Positions 1 through 5,388 of a DNA stretch of 5,388 nucleotides are shown piece after piece. This stretch comes from JBFXCK01 sp050182275 (lineage in GTDB: Bacteria > Pseudomonadota > Alphaproteobacteria > SHNJ01), in the NCBI GenBank assembly GCA_050182275.1, contig JBFXCK010000029.1, positions 1 through 5,388 of the forward strand. The letters run 5' to 3'. Position numbers and translations under genes: made by a program. Below the pieces are notes generated by a model, which saw only the letters and a program-made list of their open reading frames with translations, ran no database searches and was not told the origin of the DNA. Numbering within the stretch: the first letter of the stretch is position 1; each line of letters opens with the position of its first letter.

Positions 1-1369
1 TCCTATATAAAACCGCCTTGCTGGCCTGAATCACATCGGCCACTTGCGGCAGCGACATAGCTTCCAAGTTTGCAGCATAAGGCAATGGGATATCTTTACC
101 CGTCACGCGGATCGGCGGCGCATCGAGATCATCGAAGCCCTGTTCCATTAATGCGGCCATAATTTCAGCGCCAACGCCGGCATAGGGCCACCCCTCTTCC
201 ACTGAAATCAGGCGGTTGGTTTTTTGCACCGAGCCGATAATAGTTGCGGTGTCAAGCGGGCGTAAAGAGCGCAAATTGATAACTTCCGCCATGATTCCCT
301 CTTTCGCCAATTCATCGGCGGCCATCATGGCGACACCCACCATGCGGGAGAAGGCGGTAATGGTGACATCAGTTCCTGCCCGTTCAATCTTGGCCTGGCC
401 GATCGGAATGGTGAAATCTTTGTCGGTCGGCGTTTGGAAAGATTGGCCGTACATAATTTCATTTTCCAAAATAATCACCGGATTCGGATCGCGGATAGCG
501 GCCTTCATCAAGCCTTTGGCATCCTCGCCCGACCAGGGCGATACAACTTTCAAACCCGGGCAATGCGCATACCAAGAGGCATAGCATTGCGAATGCTGCG
601 CGCCGACACGGGCCGAAGCGCCATTGGGCCCGCGGAATACAATCGGGCAGCCCAATTGACCACCTGACATATAAAGCGTTTTCGCGGCAGAGTTGATAAT
701 TTGATCAATCGCCTGCATCGAGAAATTCATGGTCATGAATTCGCAAATCGGGCGAAGACCTTTGAAGGCGGCACCAACGGCAATGCCGGCGAAACCCTGT
801 TCGGTAATGGGAGTATCGATAACGCGCTTTGGCCCGAATTCATCTAGCAAGCCTTGAGAGACTTTATAAGCGCCATTATATTCGGCGACTTCCTCGCCCA
901 ATAAAAAGACGTTCTTATCGCGGCGCATTTCCTCGGCCATGCCATCGCGCAAGGCTTCGCGCACCGTGCGGGCCTCGGTTGCGCCGCTATAGGCCTGCGG
1001 CGCGGGCGCTATAATGGGGGCCGATTTCGGTTGCGCCGCCACGGTTGGCGCTGCAGCAGGAGCTTGAACTTTTGGCGCAGGCGCTGCTGTGGTTGTTGAA
1101 ACCTTATCCAAAGCGCTGGCGTCTTCGCCCTCTTCCAATAGAAGCGCGATGATGGAATTGACTTGAACGCCCTCGGTGCCAGCCGGAACTAAAATTTTAG
1201 CAAGCTTGCCCTCATCGGTTGCTTCGACTTCCATCGTCGCCTTATCGGTTTCAATCTCGGCGATGATGTTACCGGGCTTGATCATATCGCCTTCCTTTTT
1301 CAACCATTTGGCAAGCTTGCCATCGGTCATGGTGGGCGATAGAGCTGGCATTAAAATTTTAATCGGCAT
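1..1369 (-). CDS. pdhB: Pyruvate dehydrogenase E1 component subunit beta with N-terminal lipoyl domain (3' end cut by window edge)
   Basis: E1 beta subunit of the cytoplasmic pyruvate dehydrogenase complex. With E1 alpha it decarboxylates pyruvate on thiamine diphosphate and reductively acetylates lipoyl groups. My translation gives 456 codons from ATG at 1369 without a stop. Residues 1-80 are a lipoyl domain (start MPIKILMPALSPTM), with the lipoylated lysine at about K43 in IETDKATMEVEA. Residues 84-128 are an Ala/Pro-rich flexible linker. From about 132 the E1 beta body follows: LLGEEVAEYNGAYKVSQGL (cofactor-contacting Glu), DTPITEQGFAGIAVGAA, GPNGAS..VGAQHSQC and GLKVVSPW, then a C-terminal transketolase-type domain with EVINLRSLRPLD, EEGWPYAGVGAEI and RVTGKDIPLPYAANLE. 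It breaks off after KAVLYR, where alphaproteobacterial homologues end, so only a few residues are probably missing. An AGAAGG motif (1381-1386) precedes the start by 11 bases. The lipoyl fusion is usual in Alphaproteobacteria. The gene is third in the pdhA operon; pdhC is expected downstream. Confidence 0.96.
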   Translation of the reverse strand, partial: MPIKILMPALSPTMTDGKLAKWLKKEGDMIKPGNIIAEIETDKATMEVEATDEGKLAKILVPAGTEGVQVNSIIALLLEEGEDASALDKVSTTTAAPAPKVQAPAAAPTVAAQPKSAPIIAPAPQAYSGATEARTVREALRDGMAEEMRRDKNVFLLGEEVAEYNGAYKVSQGLLDEFGPKRVIDTPITEQGFAGIAVGAAFKGLRPICEFMTMNFSMQAIDQIINSAAKTLYMSGGQLGCPIVFRGPNGASARVGAQHSQCYASWYAHCPGLKVVSPWSGEDAKGLMKAAIRDPNPVIILENEIMYGQSFQTPTDKDFTIPIGQAKIERAGTDVTITAFSRMVGVAMMAADELAKEGIMAEVINLRSLRPLDTATIIGSVQKTNRLISVEEGWPYAGVGAEIMAALMEQGFDDLDAPPIRVTGKDIPLPYAANLEAMSLPQVADVIQASKAVLYR

Positions 1370-1393
1370 AGTTAAATCAACCTTCTTTAAAAA

Positions 1394-1639
1394 CTAAATC
1401 TCTCTGCTCATGGCGCGCTGGTTGCGAAAGCGGATAACAGTGAATGAAATCCCCGGCGTGCCATTATTATATTCCGTGCCTTCCACCTTCAACTTAAGAC
1501 GGCGGGTGCGCTGTTGAGCATCCAGTAATTCAATCACCGTGCCGGGAGGCAAGGCTTTATTCCCTTGCACATAAACCCCGTGCTGAGTTCCCTCTTCCAA
1601 GGCTTTCATTTCTTTTGGCGTAACGACTAAAGTTTCCAT
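1394..1639 (-). CDS. Small conserved-looking protein of unknown function, between pdhA and pdhB
   Basis: An 81-residue soluble protein; I do not recognise it with confidence. It is very likely a real gene: a perfect AGGAGG sits 5 bases before the ATG, it begins 15 bases after the pdhA stop and ends 24 bases before the pdhB start, and it keeps the operon's strand. There is no signal peptide, membrane segment or cysteine cluster. The layout is a short N-terminal strand and helix (METLVVTPKEMKALEEGT), a PPGTVIELLDA segment at about 31-41, a basic strand (RTRRLKLKVEGTEY, 44-57) and a final strand GISFTVIRFRN (63-73). This order of 'helix-GT, GT/GD-hydrophobic, basic strand, F-x-VI-x-F' resembles the ASCH/PUA-like RNA-binding fold (YqfB, DUF3850), but that is a judgement by eye. 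The Lys expected in the YqfB active site is not evident. If the fold is right, it would be a binding rather than catalytic protein. A role in pdh regulation or assembly is suggested by position only. Confidence 0.8.
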   Translation of the reverse strand: METLVVTPKEMKALEEGTQHGVYVQGNKALPPGTVIELLDAQQRTRRLKLKVEGTEYNNGTPGISFTVIRFRNQRAMSREI

Positions 1640-1644
1640 TTTAC

Positions 1645-1650
1645 CCTCCT
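1645..1650 (-). promoter_or_regulatory. Strong Shine-Dalgarno sequence of the 81-residue gene
   Basis: The minus strand reads AGGAGGGTAAAATG. A perfect AGGAGG stands 5 bases before the start codon and a few bases after the pdhA stop codon (1655-1657). This is the strongest ribosome binding site in the window. It fixes the start of the small gene and argues that it is translated in its own right rather than being a chance reading frame. Confidence 0.8.
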
Positions 1651-1654
1651 ATTG

Positions 1655-2731
1655 TTATAACAAAACATCTGTCCATAATTCACTGGCATCCGGCTCTGGC
1701 GAGGTTTGGGCGAATTCGGCGGAATCGTTCACCACTTCCTTCACTTCTTTTTCGATGGCCTTGAATTCTTCTTCGCTGGCCAGTTTCTTTTCCAAAATCA
1801 AGCGTTTCAGATTTTCGATCGGATCCTGTTCATCGCGGATTTTGTCGACCTCTTCGCTGGTGCGGTATTTCTGCGGGTCGGACATGGAATGGCCGCGATA
1901 GCGGTAGGTCATCATTTCCAATAAATAAGGCCCCTTGCCGCCTCTCGCGTAATCAATCGCCCGTTGGCCGGCCTCCATGACTTCGAGCAAATCCATGCCG
2001 TTTACCGGTTCGCCTGGAATATCATAGGCCCAGCCGCGGTTGAATAAAGGCTTGCCCGCCGCTGCGCGCGTAACACATGTGCCCATGCCGTAATGATTGT
2101 TTTCAATGATATAAACAACCGGCAATTTCCATAGCTGCGCCATGTTGAATGATTCATACACCTGGCCCTGATTGGCGGCGCCATCGCCCATATAGGTTAG
2201 CGCCACACCGCCATCGCCGGAATATTGGTGAGCAAAGCCCAAGCCGGTGCCCAGCGGCACTTGCGCGCCGACAATACCATGGCCGCCGTAAAAACCTTTT
2301 TCACGGCTGAACATGTGCATCGAGCCGCCCTTGCCCTTGGAATAGCCGCCAATACGCCCGGTCAATTCAGCCATAACGCCGCGCGCCGACATGCCGCAGG
2401 CCAGCATATGGCCGTGATCGCGGTAGGCGGTGATAACGGTGTCTTGCGGTTTTTGGCAGGCTTGCATCCCCACCACCACGGCTTCCTGGCCGATATATAA
2501 ATGGCAAAACCCGCCGATTAATTTCATTTGATAAAGCTGCGCCGATTTTTCCTCGAAACGGCGGATTAACAGCATGTCCTTATACATCGCCATCAAGGCT
2601 TTTGTTTCAGGCAGCTTGCGCGGGCCAGCCCCAGGCGCCGGCGCAATCTTTAAATTCGGCGCATCGCTTTTGGGTATGGAACGGTTGGTGATGTTTGTCA
2701 TGACCTCGGGGCTTTTTAAGTTGGCAGACAT
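1655..2731 (-). CDS. pdhA: Pyruvate dehydrogenase E1 component subunit alpha
   Basis: A 358-residue E1 alpha subunit, the partner of E1 beta in the alpha2beta2 thiamine-diphosphate enzyme that decarboxylates pyruvate to feed the TCA cycle. Residues 1-42 are a variable, Pro/Ala-containing N-terminal extension. The catalytic body starts at about 45 (ALMAMYKDMLLIRRFEEKS). Family motifs in order: GGFCHLYIGQEAVVVG (73-88), TAYRDHGHML (101-110), GKGGSMHMF (133-141), the thiamine-diphosphate/Mg motif beginning GDGAANQGQ (182-190) and ending IIENN (208-212), and the YRGHSMSDPQKYRT loop (278-291), equivalent to the regulatory phosphorylation loop of mitochondrial E1 alpha. It ends in ELWTDVLL, and the length is normal for bacterial split E1 alpha. 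The start is supported by GAGG at 2741-2744, 9 bases upstream. Met11 is a possible internal start but lacks better support. First gene of the inferred pdhA-small gene-pdhB operon. An enzyme for a different 2-oxoacid (acetoin, branched-chain) is unlikely given the close match to the PdhA motifs and the lipoyl-fused PdhB. Confidence 0.96.
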   Translation of the reverse strand: MSANLKSPEVMTNITNRSIPKSDAPNLKIAPAPGAGPRKLPETKALMAMYKDMLLIRRFEEKSAQLYQMKLIGGFCHLYIGQEAVVVGMQACQKPQDTVITAYRDHGHMLACGMSARGVMAELTGRIGGYSKGKGGSMHMFSREKGFYGGHGIVGAQVPLGTGLGFAHQYSGDGGVALTYMGDGAANQGQVYESFNMAQLWKLPVVYIIENNHYGMGTCVTRAAAGKPLFNRGWAYDIPGEPVNGMDLLEVMEAGQRAIDYARGGKGPYLLEMMTYRYRGHSMSDPQKYRTSEEVDKIRDEQDPIENLKRLILEKKLASEEEFKAIEKEVKEVVNDSAEFAQTSPEPDASELWTDVLL

Positions 2732-2866
2732 TCAAGAAATCCTCATTCTATTAACCAATGAGATGTAGCCCCAAAGCTATCTTTAAAGCAAGAGAATGAC
2801 GCATTTTCATAGCGTGCTTTATTAACTTATCTCGCAAGTGCGAAATGAAAAGCTTGGCAGGCAGGC
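2732..2866. other. Intergenic spacer upstream of pdhA
   Basis: A 135-base AT-leaning spacer between the stop of the unknown gene (as read after the gap) and the pdhA start. It should hold the pdhA promoter if the operon has its own, but I see no convincing -35/-10 pair. Near the pdhA start is the GAGG ribosome binding site (2741-2744). At 2832-2843 lies a 12-base inverted repeat. No rho-independent terminator is evident for the upstream gene. One minus-strand frame remains open from the gap edge (2921) to a TAA at 2753-2751, so part of this spacer could be coding if the gap hides a frame change. Confidence 0.5.
2832..2843. repeat. 12-base inverted repeat TCGCA-AG-TGCGA upstream of pdhA
   Basis: Two perfect 5-base arms (TCGCA / TGCGA) separated by AG, about 100 bases upstream of the pdhA start codon. 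It has the symmetry of a small dimeric-repressor operator. There is no following T-run on either strand, so it does not look like a terminator, and the 2-base spacer makes a stable RNA hairpin unlikely unless the loop opens to 4 bases. It does not match the E. coli PdhR box. It could be chance. Confidence 0.3.
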
Positions 2867-3493
2867 TTATTTTTCCAGCTGTAAGCGGTTGGTTTGAAAA
2901 AACAGCTCGACTTTTTCCCTTANNNNNNNNNNNNNNNNNNNNNNNNNNNNNNNNNNNNNNNNNNNNNNNNNNNNNNNNNNNNNNNNNNNNNNNNNNNNNN
3001 NNNNNNNNNNNNNNNNNNNNNNGCTTTGCAAAACTTCTAGCATGAATTTTTGCATGGATTGTTTATCCGCCAAATAATGCGCAAATAATTCTTGTTCTAA
3101 AGGGCAATGCCCCACCCGTCCTTCTAAGGAATTGGGGTCGATGAAAAAACGCCTATATCCCAATCTTTTTTCCACGCCTTTATTGGTGGCATTTAATATT
3201 ATCGAAAAACCCGTATCATCCCTTTGATTGAAAAAGAAACTGACAATGACATATCTTATTTTTGTTTGTTTTTCGATATTAGAATGAATAACCGCTAAAA
3301 AAGTGCTGTTTGAAGCCCTATCCCAATGATAAATAAATTCCGGCACAGGTTGCGGATCAAGCTGAGCGGCAACAGCCTTTTCTTCGTCAGATTTAGCACC
3401 CCCCAATTGCCAACCCATCCATGCAGCAGAAGAAAGCAAGGTAGCGCCGCCCACTAAAAACGCGCTGATTTTTTTATTTGATAAATTTCTCAT
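2867..3493 (-). CDS. Hypothetical membrane-anchored or exported protein, interrupted by an assembly gap
   Basis: I do not recognise this protein. The first 157 residues (3493-3023) are real sequence, then 100 N, then a possible last 17 residues (REKVELFFQTNRLQLEK) before TAA at 2869-2867. The N-terminus has positive charges (MRNLSNKK), then a hydrophobic run ISAFLVGGATLLSSAAWMGW (about 9-28), then a polar acidic stretch. This is a signal anchor or an uncleaved signal peptide; no lipobox cysteine is seen. The bulk would be periplasmic, with one hydrophobic beta-like strand (KIRYVIVSFFF, 78-88), an FFIDPNSLEGRVGHCPLE segment around 116-133 with a single Cys, and a C-terminal helix (SMQKFMLEVLQS). 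It is visibly more AT-rich than mfd and pdhA, consistent with a fast-evolving or acquired gene. The start is supported by AAGGG motifs directly upstream. The apparent in-frame join across the gap is not evidence, since 100 N is a common placeholder for unknown length. Confidence 0.6.
   Translation of the reverse strand: MRNLSNKKISAFLVGGATLLSSAAWMGWQLGGAKSDEEKAVAAQLDPQPVPEFIYHWDRASNSTFLAVIHSNIEKQTKIRYVIVSFFFNQRDDTGFSIILNATNKGVEKRLGYRRFFIDPNSLEGRVGHCPLEQELFAHYLADKQSMQKFMLEVLQSXXXXXXXXXXXXXXXXXXXXXXXXXXXXXXXXXXREKVELFFQTNRLQLEK
2923..3022. other. Assembly gap (100 N)
   Basis: Exactly 100 consecutive N inside the unknown gene. Round 100-base runs are the usual convention for scaffold gaps of unknown size, so true length and reading frame across it are undefined. 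Additional sequence, even whole genes, could be missing here. The two sides are joined only by scaffolding. Confidence 0.97.
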
Positions 3494-3496
3494 TGT

Positions 3497-3508
3497 ACCC
3501 TTACCCTT
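3497..3508 (-). promoter_or_regulatory. Tandem AAGGGT, duplicated Shine-Dalgarno-like motif
   Basis: The minus strand reads AAGGGTAAGGGTACAATG before the start of the unknown anchored protein. Two tandem AAGGGT units give two possible ribosome binding cores, with 4-base and 10-base spacing from the ATG. Either could serve, and both are slightly off the usual optimum. They support ATG at 3493 as the start. The rest of the 74-base spacer back to the mfd stop (3509-3567) is AT-rich, with a TATAAG at about 3526-3521 but no well-spaced -35 partner. Confidence 0.5.
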
Positions 3509-3567
3509 ATTTATTTCTTTAACTTATAAGGAATATGCCAGTCGGCTAACCACAAAAGCAAGCGGAT

Positions 3568-5388
3568 TTATTTAAGTAAGCCTGCAATTTCAAAAAGCAC
3601 TGTTTGAATAATTTTAAAACGGCCCTTATCTTCCTCGGCAAAGGCGCGCAAAACAACGATTTTATTATCGGGGCGAAGCTTCATCGTGCCTGCCTGGCGC
3701 TGGATATAGGCGATTAATTTATCGGGGGCGGCAAAGCGGTTTTTGTAAAAACCAATAACAGCGCCCTTGGGTCCCATATCAAGCTTATCAATGCCCGCTT
3801 GTAAACACAGGTTTTTAAGGCTAACCACCAAAAGCAGATTTTCAACTTCTGGCGGCAGCTTGCCAAATCTATCATGCAGTTCGGCGGCGAAGGATTGGAT
3901 ATCGGTATCGGTTTTCAGCGTGGAAAGGCGGCGGTATAGGCTTAAACGTAACGATAAATCGGCCACATAACTTTCCGGAATCATCACCGGCAAACCAAGA
4001 TTGATTTGCGGCGAGAAGGGTTCACTCTCTACCGCGTTACTCTTATGCTCGCGCGCGGCGGCGACGGCCTCTTGCAGCAATTGCTGGTAAAGCTCGATCC
4101 CTACTTCGCGGATATGGCCCGATTGTTCATCGCCCAATAAATTGCCTGACCCCCTTATATCCATATCATGGCTGGCCAGCGTAAAGCCCGCACCCAAATG
4201 ATCTAGAGTTTGCATCACCTGCAAACGGCGTTCGGCATCGGCGGTGATTTGTTTGCGCTCGGATAAGGTGAGATAGGCATAGGCGCGGGTTTTGCTGCGC
4301 CCTACCCGACCACGCAATTGATAAAGCTGCGCCAGGCCAAACATATCGGCGCGGTGGATGATCAGGGTATTGGCGTTCGGAATATCAAGGCCGGATTCAA
4401 CGATGTTGGTGGAAATGAGAATATCGAATTTCCGCTCGTAAAAATCGGTCATGGTTTGATCGAGATCGCTTGGCGCCATTTGGCCGTGCGCGGTGCGGGA
4501 TTTTAATTCGGGCGTCAATTCACGTAAAGTTTCCTGGATTTTGGGCAAATCTGCCAGGCGCGGGCATACATAAAAACTCTGCCCGCCCCGCTGGCGTTCG
4601 CGCAATAAGGCCTCTTTGATTACGACCGGATCAAAGGGCAGCACATAGGTATGCACCGCCAAACGGTCGACCGGCGGGCTGGCGATTAGGCTTAAATCCT
4701 TGACGCCTGTTAGCGCTAATTGCAAAGTGCGCGGGATAGGCGTTGCCGTTAGGGTCAAAACATGCACATTGGCGCGAAGTTCTTTTAAGCGTTCTTTTTG
4801 CTTCACGCCGAAATGCTGTTCTTCATCAATCACCAGCAGGCCAAGATTGGCGAATTTCACGGCATCGCTTAATAACGCATGGGTGCCAATAACGATATCG
4901 ACTTCATGCTTGGAAATACTTTCTTTTAGCTGCTTTGCCTCGCTCGTACCGACTAGACGGGAAAGCTGGCCAATTCTTAAATTTGTACCTGCAAAACGAT
5001 TGCTAAATGTTTGATAATGCTGTCTTGCTAGCAAAGTTGTAGGCACCACGACTGCTACTTGAAAACCCTGCCCCGCCGCTATATAGGACGCGCGTAAGGC
5101 CACTTCGGTCTTGCCAAAGCCGACATCGCCGCAAATCAGCCTATCCATCGGCTTGCCGCTGGTTAAATCGCCCAAGGTGTCAATAATCGCCCGTTCCTGA
5201 TCCTCGGTTTCGGCATAAGGAAAGCGCGCGCAGAATTCGGTGAAGCTGGGCGGCGGGGGCATAACCTCACCCGGCTTTAAGGCGCGTTCAGCGGCGATTT
5301 TTAGCAGATCATTGGCGATATCTAAAAGCCGTTCCTTAACCTTGGCTTTCCGCGCCTGCCAGTATGATGAGCCAAGCTTATCCAGCGC
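3568..5388 (-). CDS. mfd: Transcription-repair coupling factor Mfd, C-terminal part (5' end beyond window)
   Basis: Mfd is a double-stranded DNA translocase that pushes stalled RNA polymerase off DNA lesions and recruits UvrA for nucleotide excision repair. The window holds the last 606 codons; full-length Mfd is about 1150. The frame is open to the right edge, so the ATG at 5262 is internal. The fragment starts in the linker/relay-helix region after the RNA polymerase-interacting domain (ALDKLGSSYWQARKAKVKER). The helicase motor follows: Walker A GDVGFGKT (about 87-94), VPTTLLARQHY, DEEQ box VIDEEQHFG (186-194), TATPIPRTL (214-222), HGQM, STNIVESGLDIPNANT and the arginine-finger motif QLRGRVGRS (357-365). 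The translocation (TRG) motif runs from AERRLQVMQTLDHLGAGF to DIRGSGNLLGDEQSG. The C-terminal D7 domain is NLGLPVMIPESYVADLSLRL onward, ending LLK. DEEQ separates Mfd/RecG-type motors from DEAD-box helicases, and D7 separates it from RecG. No motor motif is missing. Confidence 0.97.
   Translation of the reverse strand, partial: ALDKLGSSYWQARKAKVKERLLDIANDLLKIAAERALKPGEVMPPPPSFTEFCARFPYAETEDQERAIIDTLGDLTSGKPMDRLICGDVGFGKTEVALRASYIAAGQGFQVAVVVPTTLLARQHYQTFSNRFAGTNLRIGQLSRLVGTSEAKQLKESISKHEVDIVIGTHALLSDAVKFANLGLLVIDEEQHFGVKQKERLKELRANVHVLTLTATPIPRTLQLALTGVKDLSLIASPPVDRLAVHTYVLPFDPVVIKEALLRERQRGGQSFYVCPRLADLPKIQETLRELTPELKSRTAHGQMAPSDLDQTMTDFYERKFDILISTNIVESGLDIPNANTLIIHRADMFGLAQLYQLRGRVGRSKTRAYAYLTLSERKQITADAERRLQVMQTLDHLGAGFTLASHDMDIRGSGNLLGDEQSGHIREVGIELYQQLLQEAVAAAREHKSNAVESEPFSPQINLGLPVMIPESYVADLSLRLSLYRRLSTLKTDTDIQSFAAELHDRFGKLPPEVENLLLVVSLKNLCLQAGIDKLDMGPKGAVIGFYKNRFAAPDKLIAYIQRQAGTMKLRPDNKIVVLRAFAEEDKGRFKIIQTVLFEIAGLLK

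Noticed and set aside
216..1014. Plus-strand open frames of 61-122 codons (216-584, 434-667, 829-1014)
   Set aside because: They lie wholly antisense to pdhB, whose translation matches the E1 beta family throughout; they are shadow frames.
1176..1397. Plus-strand 73-codon frame over the lipoyl domain
   Set aside because: Antisense to the well-conserved lipoyl domain of pdhB; its hydrophobic look follows from the complementary codons.
2751..2760. ATTGGT-like half site near the pdhA start (minus strand CATTGGTTAA), considered as a PdhR operator
   Set aside because: Only one half of the AATTGGTnnnACCAATT palindrome is present, and PdhR is mainly a gammaproteobacterial regulator.
1706..2768. 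Open frames antisense or out of frame in pdhA (1706-1924, 2002-2184, 2225-2500, 2574-2768)
   Set aside because: pdhA is intact and family-matching on the minus strand across the region; these frames have no ribosome binding site or recognisable product.
2809..2837. Possible pdhA promoter: TTGCGA, 17 bases, CGCTAT on the minus strand
   Set aside because: The -10 match is poor, and shifting to TATGAA makes the spacing 20 bases; not strong enough to annotate.
2852..2875. Possible plus-strand terminator: AAGC ... GCTT followed by ATTTTT
   Set aside because: The arms are only 4 bases, and it points the wrong way for the minus-strand genes here.
2845..3045. Plus-strand frame spanning the N gap
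   Set aside because: About half of it is N and it is antisense to the unknown gene; no independent support.
3767..5014. Plus-strand frames within mfd (3767-3970, 4318-4506, 4700-5014)
   Set aside because: All antisense to conserved Mfd motor and D7 sequence.
4890..5040. Slightly more AT-rich stretch with different codon choice inside mfd, considered as a recombination patch
   Set aside because: The protein aligns without interruption to the Mfd motor (VPTTLLARQHY to DIVIGTHALL), and the shift is mild and unquantified.

Overview
The window reads as a piece of an alphaproteobacterial chromosome, probably a draft or metagenome scaffold because it contains a run of exactly 100 N. The best lineage clue is the pyruvate dehydrogenase E1 beta subunit, which carries its own N-terminal lipoyl domain. 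That arrangement is typical of Alphaproteobacteria with split E1 alpha/beta subunits. All recognised genes lie on the minus strand, so transcription runs from high to low coordinates.

In transcription order: (1) 5388-3568 is the C-terminal half of Mfd, the transcription-repair coupling factor, running off the right edge. (2) 3494-3567 is a short spacer with a duplicated purine-rich Shine-Dalgarno-like motif just before the next start. (3) 3493-2867 is an unrecognised gene for a protein with an N-terminal membrane anchor or signal peptide. It is interrupted by the N gap at 2923-3022, so its C-terminus and its frame after the gap are not certain. (4) 2866-2732 is a 135-base spacer with one 12-base inverted repeat. 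(5) 2731-1655 is pdhA (E1 alpha). (6) 1639-1394 is an 81-residue unknown gene with a strong Shine-Dalgarno sequence. (7) 1369-1 is pdhB (E1 beta with lipoyl domain), complete except for the last few codons.

pdhA, the small gene and pdhB are spaced by 15 and 24 bases and very likely form one operon. E1 alpha and E1 beta together make the thiamine-diphosphate-dependent component that decarboxylates pyruvate and passes the acetyl group to lipoyl domains of the complex. pdhC (E2) and lpd (E3) would be expected beyond the left edge but cannot be seen here. Mfd is a housekeeping repair gene with no functional link to the pdh operon.

Most of the window is ordinary housekeeping sequence. Two items are worth a second look: the small unknown gene between pdhA and pdhB, and the anchored unknown protein between mfd and pdhA. 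I see no mobile element, RNA gene, CRISPR array or defence system.
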